Assembly (NCBI RefSeq): GCF_001983165.1
Contig: NZ_MNPU01000006.1
Location: forward strand, 62,001-126,000
Reading direction: 5' to 3'
Source of the DNA: Pseudomonas gessardii
Lineage (GTDB): Bacteria; Pseudomonadota; Gammaproteobacteria; Pseudomonadales; Pseudomonadaceae
DNA: 64,000 nt
The notes under the pieces are model-generated. The model was not told the origin of the DNA. It was given only the letters and a program-made list of their open reading frames with translations, and did no database searches. Position numbers and translations under genes: made by a program. Below, piece by piece: positions 8,116-17,678 of the stretch. The stretch's first letter is position 1; each line of letters opens with the position of its first letter.

Positions 8116-9279
8116 TCAGTTCCTTGAACCGTCGTTGCGCAGAGGCAGGCCAGGGGTGGCCGGCAGGTTTTTATCCGCAGTGATGGCAATATGCGCACCG
8201 GTGTCGAGCTTGATCTGCCCGGCGCTGACCACTTGCTCGCCACGGCTCAGGCCCTGGGTGACCAGCACTAGGCCGTCGCGCCGTTCGCCGGTCTCGATAA
8301 AGCGCCGTTCGGCGATCAGGATCGGTTGGCCGCTGGCATCTTGTTCAAGGCTGCCGTCCGCGGCCTTTTTCTGCGCCACCACATAGGCCGAATTGCCGTA
8401 GAGGGTGTAGGTAATCGCACTTTCCGGTATCACCACCTGGGCTTGCGGATCGGGCAACAGCACTTGCAGGCTGCTGAACATGCCCGGTAGCAGTTTAGTG
8501 TCCGGGTTGGCCAGGGTGGCCCGCACCAGCACGTTACGGGTGCTGCTCTCGACTTTGGGGTTGATGGCGCTAAGGGTGCCGGGGAAGGTCTGTTTGGGGT
8601 AGGCCGAGACGTGCACCTGTACCTCCTGGCCGATGGCCAGCTTGGGCACCGATTGCTCGGGCACATAGAAGTCCACGTACAGGCTGCTCAGGTCCTGCAA
8701 GGTGGCGATCACCGTGCCGCTGGCCAGGTAGTCGCCCACATCCACCTGACGGATGCCGATGGTGCCGCTGAACGGCGCGACGATGTGTTTCTTGGCCAGG
8801 GACGCCTTGAGCTGGTTGACCGTGGCTTTGTGCTTTTGCAGTTGCGCCGAGAGCCGGTCGAACTCGCCCCTGGAGATTGCCTGGCTGCCCACCAGTTGGC
8901 TGCCGCGCCCGTAGTCGAGCTGGGCCAGGCCCAGGTCGGCCTGGGCCGTATGCAGCAAGGCGTCTTCCACCGCGCTGTCGAGTTGCACCAAAGGTTGCCC
9001 GGCCTTGACCTTCTGCCCGGACTCGAACTGCACGTCCTTGACGGTGCCGGCGATCTCCAGGGCCAGGTTCACCCCTTGCAAGGCCTTGAGCGTGCCCACC
9101 GCTGGCAGGCGTTGTTGCCAGGGGTGTTCGACCGCCGTGGCCACCGCCACGCTGATCGGCGGTTTGGGCGCAGAAAAGACCTGGATCTGCTGATAGATGG
9201 AAAAGGCCTTATAGCCTCCCAGCAGCAGGACGATTAACAGGACAATGGCCAACATGATCAGCATGCGACGACGCAGCAT
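8116..9279 (-). CDS. RND efflux periplasmic adaptor (membrane fusion protein), copy 1
   Basis: The 387-residue adaptor has an N-terminal membrane anchor (LIMLAIVLLIVLLLGGY, about residues 6-22) without a lipobox. After this come a barrel-sandwich/lipoyl half (VKDVQFESGQKVKAGQPLVQ), a coiled-coil hairpin, the second lipoyl half (KKHIVAPFSGTIGIRQVDVG) and the beta-barrel and proximal domains. ATG 9279 is chosen over an in-frame start at 9333 because an AAGGAA site stands just before it and the anchor is then N-terminal. It is first in the operon with the pump gene 3 bases downstream. Confidence 0.9.
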   Translation of the reverse strand: MLRRRMLIMLAIVLLIVLLLGGYKAFSIYQQIQVFSAPKPPISVAVATAVEHPWQQRLPAVGTLKALQGVNLALEIAGTVKDVQFESGQKVKAGQPLVQLDSAVEDALLHTAQADLGLAQLDYGRGSQLVGSQAISRGEFDRLSAQLQKHKATVNQLKASLAKKHIVAPFSGTIGIRQVDVGDYLASGTVIATLQDLSSLYVDFYVPEQSVPKLAIGQEVQVHVSAYPKQTFPGTLSAINPKVESSTRNVLVRATLANPDTKLLPGMFSSLQVLLPDPQAQVVIPESAITYTLYGNSAYVVAQKKAADGSLEQDASGQPILIAERRFIETGERRDGLVLVTQGLSRGEQVVSAGQIKLDTGAHIAITADKNLPATPGLPLRNDGSRN

Positions 9280-9458
9280 ATTCCGGTTCCTTGGAAAAAA
9301 CTGAGGCAGACGAAGACGAACGATTCGGCACATTACTCCGAGTTTCGGGGGGATTCCAACTGGTAAATTTCACAGTTGGCAGGCAGGCTCAAACCCCCGG
9401 GTTGTAAGGGCTTGGAGGAGTGGGAAAGGGGTGTCAGCCCTTTCCTTGGGGGCGTGTA

Positions 9459-12400
9459 TCAGCGTGTAGGTTTGGCCAGCGCCGTATACACCGACGGGAG
9501 GACAAACAAGGTGAACAAGGTGCCGATCGACATGCCGGTGGCGATCACCATGCCGATATCAAAGCGGCTGACCGCGCCCGCCCCGCTGGAAAACACCAGG
9601 GGGATCACCCCCAGCACAGTGGCGATGGTGGTCATCAGCACCGGCCGTAAGCGGATCGCGGCGGCTTCCTCGATGGCGACACGGGGTGACAGGCCCTGTT
9701 CCTTGCGCAGTTGGTTGGCGAACTCGACGATCAGGATGCCGTGCTTGCTGATCAGGCCGATCAAGGTGACCAGGCCGATTTGTGTGTAGATGTTCAGGGT
9801 CGACCAGCCGAGGAACAACGCAATCAACGCGCCGCAGATCGACAGTGGCACCGTCACCAGGATCACCAGGGGGTCACGCAGGCTCTCAAACTGGGCCGCC
9901 AGCACCAGGCCGATGATCGCCAGGGCGAGGCCGAACGTGCCCCAGAGCGCATTGCCCTCCTGGACAAACTGGCGCGTGGCGTTGCTGTAGTCGAAGGTGT
10001 AGCCGGCCGGTGCCTCTTCTTCGGCGATGGTTTGCAGGGTTTCAAGTGCGTTGCTCATGCCGACAATCGGGTAAGCCGAGACCAGCACCGAATTGAGCTG
10101 CTGGAATTGATTCAACTGCCGCGGTCGTACCTGTTGCTTGGAGACGGTGATCAACGTCGACAAGGGCAATAATTGGCCTTTGGCATTTTTTACGTTGTAG
10201 TGGCTCAGCCAGTCCGGGTTGTCGCGGTAGGTGCGCTCGACCTGGGCGATCACTTTGTAGAGGTTGCCATCAATCCTGAACCGGTTGATTTCCGTTTCCG
10301 CCAGCAGGGTGGCCAGGGTCAGGCTCAGGTCCTCCATGGACACGCCTATTTGTGCGGCCTTGACCCGGTCAATGTCGATCACCACTTCGGGTCGGTCGAA
10401 CGCCAGGTCGATATCCACGTAGGCAAATTTCCCGGAGTCGATCGCCCGTTGCTTGACGCGCTCGGCCACGCCCAGCATCGATTTGTGGTCTTGCTGGGAA
10501 CTGATGACAAAGCCAAAAGGCAGGCCCTCGCCCGTACCCGGCAAAGAGGGCAGGTTAAAGGCAAAAATCTGCAGGCCGGGGATCTTGTCCAGTTTCTCGC
10601 GTAATTGCGCCAGCACCTGCATTTGTGTGCGCTCGCGCTTGTCCCAGGGCAGCAGTTGAAAGCCGCCAACCCCCGAGTGCACGCCATCGAGGCCATTGAT
10701 CTGGAAGGAGGCCTGGTACTCGGGCACGGTCTTGAACGGCTCGATAAAGTCCTGGGTGTAGCGATTGAGGTAGGCCAGGTTGGTCGGCTGCGGCGCGTTG
10801 GCGAGGATAAAGATCAGGCCCTGGTCTTCATCGGGTGCCAGCTCCGAGAGGGTGAAGGTGAGCATGGCTGGGATCAGGCCAAGGATGAGCAGGGCGAACA
10901 CGATGACCACCGACTGCGCCTCCATGATCTGGTGCAGGCGGCGCTGGTAACGGTGCTTCAGATGATTGAAAAAGCGATCGAGGAGCAGCGGCAGGCCCTG
11001 TGGCTGTTGTTCCGGGCGCAACAACAGGGCGCACATCATAGGGGACAGGGTCAGGGCAACGATGCCGGAAATCACCACGGCGCCGGCCAGGGTCAGGGCG
11101 AACTCCTTGAACAGTGCGCCGGTCAAGCCTTGCAGGAAGCCGATCGGCGCATACACCGCCGCCAGGGTGATGGTCATGGAGATCACCGGCATGCACACCT
11201 CCCGCGCCCCCTTGATCGCGGCTTCAAGGGGGGACCTGCCTCTTTCGATATGCCGATGGATGTTCTCCATCATCACAATGGCGTCATCGACCACCAGGCC
11301 AATGGCCAAGACCATGGCCAGCAGCGTCAGGACGTTGATGGAGTAGCCCATCAGTTGCATGAAAAACAGCGTGCCGACCAGCGACAAGGGAATGGTGATG
11401 ACGGGAATCACCACCGCGCGTAACGAACCCAGAAACAAGAACACCACCAACACCACAATCAGGATGGCTTCCATCAGGCTCGACAGCACATGGTCGATAG
11501 AGGCGTTGATATACAGCGTCGAGTCGTAGGCGATATCCGCATGCAGGTGGGGCGGTAACTGTGTTTGCAGCAGGGGCATCAGCTCGCGTACGCGCTTGCC
11601 CAATTCCAGTGGGTTGGCATCGGGGGTCGGTTTGATGCTGATATAGGTCGCGGGCAGGCCATTGAACGAACTGAAGCTGTCGTAGTTCTGCGAACCCAAC
11701 TCCACCCGCGCCACATCACCGAGGCGGACCTGGCTGTCACCGTCGATTTTCAAGGTGATGGCCCGGAAGCCCTCGGCCGATTGCAGCTCGGTATTGGCCG
11801 TCACACTGGTGACCACCAGTTCACCGGTGGCATCGCCGGCAATGGACTGTACGTTGTAGCGCTTGATGGCGTGCGTCACATCGCTGGCGCTCAAACCAAA
11901 CCCCGCGAGTTTCAGCGGATCGAGCCACACACGCATGGCAAAGCTTTGGTTGCCGATGATCTGGGCCTCGGCCATGCCCGGCAGTGTCACCAGTCGAGGC
12001 TGGATCACGCGGAGCAGGAAGTCGGTGATTTGCGCATTGCTCAGGGTGTCGCTGGAAAAACTCAGATACATCAGCGCGGTGTTATCCGCCGCGACTTTGC
12101 TCAGGACCGGGTCCTCAATCTCCTTGGGAAGCTGGTTCCTCACTTCATTGGTCTTGGCCAGCAGTTCGGTGAATAAACGGTCGCTGTCGGCACCGACCCG
12201 GCCATAGATGGAGATAATGGACACATTCTGCCGGCTGGAGGAGCGCATGTAGTCGATGCCTTGCGCGCTTGCCAGGCTTTTCTGCAGGGGTTGTGTGATA
12301 TAGCTCTGGACGGTTTCGGCACTGGAGCCCGGAGAGAGCGTGGTCACCGTAATCAGCGCATTTTCCATCTGGGGGAACTGGCGCAGCGGCAATTGCCCCC

Positions 12401-12485
12401 AGGCTTGCCACCCCAGCAGCAGGATCAGCAGGCTGACGACCAGGGCCAGCACGGGACGGCGGATAAACAGGTCGGTGAACGTCAT
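9459..12485 (-). CDS. RND efflux pump inner-membrane transporter (HAE1 family), copy 2
   Basis: This 1008-residue pump is a close paralogue of the one at 5080-8112. By eye about 70% of the first 120 residues are identical, and the repeated blocks around the first helix, the DD relay motif (GLVVDDAIVMMEN) and LISKHGILIVEFAN are shared. Its start overlaps the stop of its adaptor gene (ATGA), so they are coupled. The C-terminus is slightly shorter than in copy 1 and ends ALAKPTR. The pair looks like a duplicated efflux operon. Substrate range is unknown. Confidence 0.92.
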   Translation of the reverse strand: MTFTDLFIRRPVLALVVSLLILLLGWQAWGQLPLRQFPQMENALITVTTLSPGSSAETVQSYITQPLQKSLASAQGIDYMRSSSRQNVSIISIYGRVGADSDRLFTELLAKTNEVRNQLPKEIEDPVLSKVAADNTALMYLSFSSDTLSNAQITDFLLRVIQPRLVTLPGMAEAQIIGNQSFAMRVWLDPLKLAGFGLSASDVTHAIKRYNVQSIAGDATGELVVTSVTANTELQSAEGFRAITLKIDGDSQVRLGDVARVELGSQNYDSFSSFNGLPATYISIKPTPDANPLELGKRVRELMPLLQTQLPPHLHADIAYDSTLYINASIDHVLSSLMEAILIVVLVVFLFLGSLRAVVIPVITIPLSLVGTLFFMQLMGYSINVLTLLAMVLAIGLVVDDAIVMMENIHRHIERGRSPLEAAIKGAREVCMPVISMTITLAAVYAPIGFLQGLTGALFKEFALTLAGAVVISGIVALTLSPMMCALLLRPEQQPQGLPLLLDRFFNHLKHRYQRRLHQIMEAQSVVIVFALLILGLIPAMLTFTLSELAPDEDQGLIFILANAPQPTNLAYLNRYTQDFIEPFKTVPEYQASFQINGLDGVHSGVGGFQLLPWDKRERTQMQVLAQLREKLDKIPGLQIFAFNLPSLPGTGEGLPFGFVISSQQDHKSMLGVAERVKQRAIDSGKFAYVDIDLAFDRPEVVIDIDRVKAAQIGVSMEDLSLTLATLLAETEINRFRIDGNLYKVIAQVERTYRDNPDWLSHYNVKNAKGQLLPLSTLITVSKQQVRPRQLNQFQQLNSVLVSAYPIVGMSNALETLQTIAEEEAPAGYTFDYSNATRQFVQEGNALWGTFGLALAIIGLVLAAQFESLRDPLVILVTVPLSICGALIALFLGWSTLNIYTQIGLVTLIGLISKHGILIVEFANQLRKEQGLSPRVAIEEAAAIRLRPVLMTTIATVLGVIPLVFSSGAGAVSRFDIGMVIATGMSIGTLFTLFVLPSVYTALAKPTR

Positions 12486-13642
12486 TCAGCGTTCTCCCGT
12501 TGTGCCGCCAGTGGTCGCTCATCGGGTTGATTCCTGTCGAAGCTGATGTGCACCGGGGTGCCGTTTTGCAGTTTGATCTGGCCGGCCGTGATGATTTGTT
12601 CGCCCTTGGCCAGGCCCTTGGTAATCACGATGTCGCCGTCGCGTCGCTCGCCGGTTTCGACCAGGCGTTGTTCGGCGATCAGGACCGGCATGCCCTCGCC
12701 ATCCAGTTCGTCGCGGCCTTCGCTGTTTTTGCGCGGCACCACGACGTACACGTATTCGCCATAGGGGCTGTAGGCAATTGCGCTTTCCTGGACCACGATG
12801 TGCGCGCCCGGGTCGGCCAGCATCACCTGCAAGTGGGCGAACATGCCCGGGAGCATGTCGTCGGGCGGGTTGGTCAGGGTGGCGCGTACCAACACATTGC
12901 GCGTGTTGTCATCGACGATGGAGTTGATGGCACTGACCGTGGCGAAACTGAAAAGCCCAGGCCGCGCCGAGACCTCAATGCGCACGGACTGGCCGATCTT
13001 GATCTGTTGGACGGCTTGCTCGGGGATATGGAAATCGACGTAGAGACTATGGGTATCCTGCAGGCTGGCGATCACCGTGGAGCTTTGCAGGTAGTCGCCG
13101 ATGTTGACCTGGCGGATGCCAATGGTGCCGTTGAACGGGGCGACGATACGTTTTTTTTCCAGGGTCGTGCGGCGTTGTGCAACGACGGCATTGTTGCGGT
13201 TGAACTCGGCGGACAGCCGGTCGAACTCACCTTTGGAAATGGCATTGACCGCCACCAGTTCCCGGCCGCGTTGAAAGTTCTGCCGGGCCAGGCTCCGGTC
13301 AGCCAGGGCCACCTCCAACTCAGCCTGCTCGGTCTGGTGTTCGAGCTGCAGCAGGGTTTGCCCTTCCTTGACCTCTTGCCCCGAGTCGAAGTGCAACTGG
13401 GTGACGACGCCGGGCACCTCAATACTCAGGTTGATACCTTGCAACGCCTTGAGCGTGCCCGCTGCGGGCAACTGGCGCTGCCACGGCTTTTCGAGGACCG
13501 TGGACACCGCCACGCTGACGGGGGGCTTCGGCGCATGCAGAAGTTGCAATTGTTGGTAAGCCCAGAACGCCTTGTAGCTGGCGAGCATCAGCACGACCAA
13601 CAGGACGATGCTGAGCATGGTAATCATCCGGCGACCCGGCAT
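12482..13642 (-). CDS. RND efflux periplasmic adaptor (membrane fusion protein), copy 2
   Basis: This 386-residue adaptor parallels copy 1: N-terminal anchor (MLSIVLLVVLMLASYKAFW), lipoyl halves (QLHFDSGQEVKEGQTLLQLE; KKRIVAPFNGTIGIRQVNIG), coiled-coil hairpin and beta-barrel. ATG 13642 has an AAGGAAG site a few bases upstream; a longer frame from 13735 lacks support. It overlaps the downstream pump gene by 4 bases. The 262 bp upstream to the DUF1513 gene (13643-13904) would hold the promoter. I see no regulator gene next to either pump operon. Confidence 0.9.
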   Translation of the reverse strand: MPGRRMITMLSIVLLVVLMLASYKAFWAYQQLQLLHAPKPPVSVAVSTVLEKPWQRQLPAAGTLKALQGINLSIEVPGVVTQLHFDSGQEVKEGQTLLQLEHQTEQAELEVALADRSLARQNFQRGRELVAVNAISKGEFDRLSAEFNRNNAVVAQRRTTLEKKRIVAPFNGTIGIRQVNIGDYLQSSTVIASLQDTHSLYVDFHIPEQAVQQIKIGQSVRIEVSARPGLFSFATVSAINSIVDDNTRNVLVRATLTNPPDDMLPGMFAHLQVMLADPGAHIVVQESAIAYSPYGEYVYVVVPRKNSEGRDELDGEGMPVLIAEQRLVETGERRDGDIVITKGLAKGEQIITAGQIKLQNGTPVHISFDRNQPDERPLAAQRENAE

Positions 13643-13857
13643 AGTGGCTTCCTTGTGATGGCGATGTCGTGCGGGAGGGGCGATGGACGAGCAGGCAGGC
13701 GCGCTCGTTGGCCCGGTGAGCCACGCAGTTTTCACGAGAAAGGCGGGTGCTATAAGGGGTAAATTCGCGAGTGTCTGTGAGAATGTTGGTCGCCGTAGGG
13801 AGGCGTTTTCACATGTTTCGTAGGAGAAATGCCTGGTGCTGGCGGGGCAGGAGAAGA

Positions 13858-13882
13858 CGCTCCCGGGCGTTGGCCGGGAGCG
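13858..13882. other. GC-rich hairpin downstream of the DUF1513 gene
   Basis: CGCTCCCGG and CCGGGAGCG form a perfect 9-bp stem with a 7-base loop, 23 bp after the stop of the leftward DUF1513 gene. On the minus strand it is followed by TCTTCTCC, only a weak T-tract, so it may be a terminator or just a stable 3' end. Confidence 0.4.
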
Positions 13883-13904
13883 ATCAGGTGGCGCGGGGGT
13901 GAGG

Positions 13905-15005
13905 TCAAATCAGATGCAGGTGGTTATCCCAAAAACCGGCTGGTAAATCCAGGGGCTTGGCCACCCATTGGGGCTGCCGGCAATCGTAGAAACGGCAGCG
14001 GCCCTGGCCCGAGGTCACGACAAAGCCGTCCGCCACCGCGCCCACGCCGGCGCAGTCGGGCAATGGCCCGTCCAGGCGCAGTTCGCCGCTGTCCATGTCC
14101 CAGATAAAAAAGCGGTTACCCCGTGGCGCGGTCAGTGCCACCAGGCGTAGCTCGCTGTGCACGGCCACGCTGGCGGTGTAGTGCCCCATGGCCTGCAACT
14201 GCTCGTCCGCCACCGGGAACGCCACGAACGGTTGCCCCGGACGCTTGATCGCCAGCAGCTCGGAGCGCTCCTGGGACGGCCCCATGAACTGTTGCCCGGT
14301 GAGGATCGTGCCATCGCTGGCGATCCCCATATGCCGCACGCTGTTCATCGGCTGGGCGAGGGTTTCCTTGCTCAACAGGGTACCGTCACGCTGCATCAAC
14401 ACCAGGCTGGGTTCCATGGCGTCGAGGTTCATCTCGACCCGGCTCTCGGCCTCGGTGCGAATGCCACCATTGGCCACGATCAGGGTCTCGCCATCCGGCA
14501 TCCACGACACCTGGTGCGGGCCGATGCCGTGGGTGGACATCTCGCCACTGTGCACCAGGCGCTCACCCTCAAACCGATACACCCCCAACAGGCCGCGACC
14601 GGGGTCGGTGGTGTCGTTTTCCGTGGCATACAGCCAGTCGCCACTCTTGTGGATCACCGCATGCCCATAGAAGTGCCGGTTGGCCTGGGACGTCACGGTT
14701 TGCAGCAGCGTGCCGTCGCGCAGGTCCACCAGATAGCTCTCGGTGCCCGGGCGGCGGGCCACGAACAGGGCGATGGGCAGGCTCGGGTGGTTGATGATGT
14801 CGTGGCAGCGCTGGCCGACCTGGGTGGCGAACACCTGGCTGCCGTCCAGGCGATAACCCACGGCGTAGTGCTTGCCATCGCCATCATCCCGGGCCGACAG
14901 CAGCAGCGGGCTGTCGCCCTTGCGTTTGAACAGCGTCCAGCCACCCAGGGTGATTGCACTGAGCAGCACGCTGCCGATGGCCAAAGCCTGTCGCCTGAGC
15001 ATCAT
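13905..15005 (-). CDS. DUF1513 periplasmic beta-propeller-like protein
   Basis: The 366-residue protein starts with a short N-region containing RRQ and a hydrophobic stretch (ALAIGSVLLSAITLGGW, about residues 7-23), giving an exported or anchored protein. Several blade-like repeats follow, with conserved surroundings such as HSGEMSTHGIGPHQVSWMPD and VRHMGIASDGT, typical of DUF1513. In Pseudomonas it is the last gene of an imelysin/di-haem protein operon linked to iron handling; the biochemical role is not established. Its ATG overlaps the stop of the imelysin gene by one base (TGATG). A second ATG three bases later is equally possible. Confidence 0.82.
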   Translation of the reverse strand: MMLRRQALAIGSVLLSAITLGGWTLFKRKGDSPLLLSARDDGDGKHYAVGYRLDGSQVFATQVGQRCHDIINHPSLPIALFVARRPGTESYLVDLRDGTLLQTVTSQANRHFYGHAVIHKSGDWLYATENDTTDPGRGLLGVYRFEGERLVHSGEMSTHGIGPHQVSWMPDGETLIVANGGIRTEAESRVEMNLDAMEPSLVLMQRDGTLLSKETLAQPMNSVRHMGIASDGTILTGQQFMGPSQERSELLAIKRPGQPFVAFPVADEQLQAMGHYTASVAVHSELRLVALTAPRGNRFFIWDMDSGELRLDGPLPDCAGVGAVADGFVVTSGQGRCRFYDCRQPQWVAKPLDLPAGFWDNHLHLI

Positions 15006-16069
15006 CAGTCACCGTCGTTGGCATTGAAGCCCAGTTGGATGCCCAGCGCCTTGGCCAGTTCGCCTTCGTGCAGGCGGTGGACCACGTTGAGGCTGTCGTA
15101 GAGTGCGTTGAGTTGCTCGCGCCCGGCGTCGTCGGCCAGCAGTTCATTGAGCGAACGCGGGTTGCTGTCGAACAGCTTCAGGGCGGCGGCGTAGGCGGCG
15201 TCGATCTTCTCGGCCAAAGGCTTCTGGTCGGCGGGCAGCAGGCCACGCAGGCCCTTGTTGTCGACCCCGACCCACACGGTCTGGGCCGCCGCGAGGCTGG
15301 CGCGCAAGCCTTGCAGGGACGACTGGCTGCGCCATGCATCGGCCTGGAACGGCTGGGGGATACCCTTGGACAGGCGCCCCATCGGTGTGCCGAGCTTTTT
15401 CTTCAGGGTGTCCAGGGCCGTGACCTGCACGCGCAGCAACTCGGCGATGGCCTCGTGGGAATCGGCGTAGCGCTGGTTAGGAAACTTGCTCATCTGCGCA
15501 AGCATGCCGTCGGTGCTGTTCCAGCTCGTAAGAATCTCTTCGGCCAGCAGTTTCTGGCGCTCGCCGATGGCAATCAGCAGCGGGCAGTAGCGGGCTTTCT
15601 GGGCGTCGTTGGCGATATCGGTCTTGGCGTCATACAGGATGTATTCGTAGGCCGACAGGCCCTGCACGACCACGCTGGACTTGGCCAGGGCGGCGGCATC
15701 GATCTGCGGCTGGGCGCTGGCCAGTTGCTCGACCTGGCGGCCGACGAGGTTTTTCTTGTCGGGCCAGAACTGCACCTGCCAGGCGCGATTGCCTTCGGCC
15801 AGCGGGCCGATCAGCAGCGGTTGCAACTCGGCCCAGGCTTTTTGTGCATGGAGGAAGTCGGCGCGGGCAGTCTCCAGGGATTCCTTGCCTTGGCAATAGG
15901 CCAGGGCGCTGACGGCCAATTGCCGGTCAGCCTCGACCCAGCGGCTGTAGGTCGGCAGGATCACTTGCTTGGCGATGGCCGCCGAGGTGACTGCTTGCGG
16001 GTCCTGCGGCGAGCAGGCGCCCAGGGCCAGGGCGGCCAGGCTGGTGAACAACAACTTGGGACGGAACAT
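15005..16069 (-). CDS. imelysin-like lipoprotein (EfeO/peptidase M75 family, atypical motif)
   Basis: The 354-residue protein begins with a lipoprotein signal (LAALALGACS, Cys near residue 19). Imelysin-type proteins are four-helix-bundle periplasmic or outer-membrane-attached proteins of iron uptake systems. The family's GxHxxE motif appears here as GLSAYE (in VVVQGLSAYEYILYD), so the His is replaced by Ser and His-dependent metal binding or peptidase activity is doubtful. It is the middle gene of three, 31 bp after the di-haem protein gene and overlapping the DUF1513 gene. A second, canonical imelysin (IcmP type) that often leads this operon is not in the window. Confidence 0.85.
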   Translation of the reverse strand: MFRPKLLFTSLAALALGACSPQDPQAVTSAAIAKQVILPTYSRWVEADRQLAVSALAYCQGKESLETARADFLHAQKAWAELQPLLIGPLAEGNRAWQVQFWPDKKNLVGRQVEQLASAQPQIDAAALAKSSVVVQGLSAYEYILYDAKTDIANDAQKARYCPLLIAIGERQKLLAEEILTSWNSTDGMLAQMSKFPNQRYADSHEAIAELLRVQVTALDTLKKKLGTPMGRLSKGIPQPFQADAWRSQSSLQGLRASLAAAQTVWVGVDNKGLRGLLPADQKPLAEKIDAAYAAALKLFDSNPRSLNELLADDAGREQLNALYDSLNVVHRLHEGELAKALGIQLGFNANDGD

Positions 16070-16100
16070 GTCGAGCTCCCTTCAATAATTGGGGCAAAGC

Positions 16101-17531
16101 TTATAGAGAATTCAGGAACGCGAGCAACGCGGCGCGCTGCTCGGCGTTAAACGACAACACCTGTTGTTGCGCCGCCTGGGCTTCACCGCCGTGCCACAGC
16201 ACGGCTTCAAGCAGGTTGCGGGCGCGGCCGTCATGCAGGAACTGGGTGTGGCCACTGACGTTTTGCGTCAGGCCAATGCCCCACAACGGCGGCGTGCGCC
16301 AGTCGCGGCCACCGGCCTTGAATTCAGTACGGTTATCGGCCAGGCCCTCGCCCATATCGTGCAGCAGCAAGTCGCTGTACGGACGGATCACCTGGTTGGC
16401 CAGTTCCGGTTCGGCGGCATTGCCGGCGGTGGTGAACTTGGGGGTGTGGCACGCCTGGCAACCAGCCTGGAAAAACAGATTCTTGCCGGCCAGCACCTGC
16501 TGCGCGTTGACATCACGGCGTGCGGGTACGGCCAGGTTACGGGTGTAGAACAGCACCAGGCGCAGGATGTTATCGCTGACTTCCTGCTCGCCATTTTCGC
16601 CATTGCCGTTGGGCGCCTGCCTACAGGCAACCTGGGCCTCGGTGCAGTCGTCCATCGGCCGTAGGCGGGTGGTCAGGCCCATATCACCAGAAAACGCGTG
16701 AATATTTTGTTGATTGAGGTTCGGTTGCCCGGCCTTCCAGCCAAAGCGCCCGAGCACGGTTTTTTGCTGGGCATCATCCCAGACCCAGTTCGGGCGGCCG
16801 AGCACGCCGTTTTTATCCGGGCGTTTGCTGGCGTTTTGCAGGATGTCCGCGTCGCTGATGGCTTCGAGCAAGCCCAGGCCGATCATCGGTGGGGCCACGC
16901 GCGCGGAAAACCGCGTATCCGGGTGCATCGGCCCGTAGCCGAGCTGGGTGATTTGCAGGGTCGGCTTGCGCAACTCGACCACTGTGCCGTCCTTGAACGT
17001 GACGTTGACCGGGGTGTAGTCGACCCGCACCTTGCCTTCCGGGACCACGCCGGGCACGGCCATGTCCTGCAGTTGCCCGCCGTAGACCGGCTCGGGCACC
17101 ACGCCAATCTGTTCGATGACCTTGGCATAGGGCGGCGAATCCGGGATCGACAAACGCACCAGCATCGATACCGCATTGCTGGCTTCAGGCACGGGCGGGT
17201 GACCGCGACCGTCCTTGATATGGCAGTTCTGGCAGGCGTTGGTGTTGAACAGCGGTCCCAGCCCATCACGGGCGGTGGTGGTGGCCGGGGCGATCACCCA
17301 GGGGTTGCGGAAAAAGCTGTTGCCGACGCTGAAGTCCAGGCGGCGGGTCGGTGCCAGGTTGGCCGATGGCAGCGAAAAGGCATTCTGGTCGCTCTTGCGC
17401 ACCGTTGTGCCGCCTCCCGAACGGGCCTCACCGGGCTCGGCCTGGGTAAACGTCGGCGGCGGGGTGTCATCGCAGGCACTCAGGCCCACAGCCATCAAGA
17501 GTACAGACAGGCGAAGCGGCAAACGGAGCAT
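16101..17531 (-). CDS. di-haem c-type lipoprotein (COG3488, formerly 'thiol oxidoreductase')
   Basis: The 476-residue protein has a lipobox (AVGLSAC) and two haem-c attachment motifs, CQNCH and CQACH, as expected for the di-haem oxidoreductase family related to MauG/cytochrome c peroxidase. It is therefore probably periplasmic, membrane-attached and redox active, with unknown substrate. ATG 17531 is chosen because it places the lipoprotein signal at the N-terminus; an upstream in-frame start at 17612 does not. It is first of a three-gene unit with the imelysin and DUF1513 genes and is divergent from the nitroreductase gene. A weak Fur-like site lies upstream, which would fit iron control. Confidence 0.85.
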   Translation of the reverse strand: MLRLPLRLSVLLMAVGLSACDDTPPPTFTQAEPGEARSGGGTTVRKSDQNAFSLPSANLAPTRRLDFSVGNSFFRNPWVIAPATTTARDGLGPLFNTNACQNCHIKDGRGHPPVPEASNAVSMLVRLSIPDSPPYAKVIEQIGVVPEPVYGGQLQDMAVPGVVPEGKVRVDYTPVNVTFKDGTVVELRKPTLQITQLGYGPMHPDTRFSARVAPPMIGLGLLEAISDADILQNASKRPDKNGVLGRPNWVWDDAQQKTVLGRFGWKAGQPNLNQQNIHAFSGDMGLTTRLRPMDDCTEAQVACRQAPNGNGENGEQEVSDNILRLVLFYTRNLAVPARRDVNAQQVLAGKNLFFQAGCQACHTPKFTTAGNAAEPELANQVIRPYSDLLLHDMGEGLADNRTEFKAGGRDWRTPPLWGIGLTQNVSGHTQFLHDGRARNLLEAVLWHGGEAQAAQQQVLSFNAEQRAALLAFLNSL

Positions 17532-17604
17532 CGGTAATCCTGGAAGACGAGCGACGGTGGAAAAAATCAAGGCGCAAAGTCTAACAGGGCGGGGCGGATT
17601 GAAT

Positions 17605-17623
17605 AAGAGCAATTATCGTTTGC
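17605..17623 (-). promoter_or_regulatory. weak Fur-like site before the di-haem protein gene
   Basis: Read on the minus strand the 19-mer contains a perfect GATAAT hexamer, but overall only about 11 of 19 positions agree with the Fur consensus. It sits 74 bp before the gene start, in the divergent promoter region shared with the nitroreductase gene. Confidence 0.25.
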
Positions 17624-17678
17624 TCCAATCCCGACCATTCCCGCTAGAATGGCCGCACATTTTTCCTGGAGGTGGCCA

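Noticed and set aside
6469..8127. 552-codon plus-strand open frame opposite the RND pump gene
   Set aside because: It is a GC-rich shadow of the pump gene; its translation is dominated by His, Gln and Arg runs and has no domain. The same applies to 5068-6102 and 10605-11423.
17649..17678. Extended start of the nitroreductase
   Set aside because: ATG 17679 has a strong ribosome site; the extension has none and adds an unlikely N-terminus.
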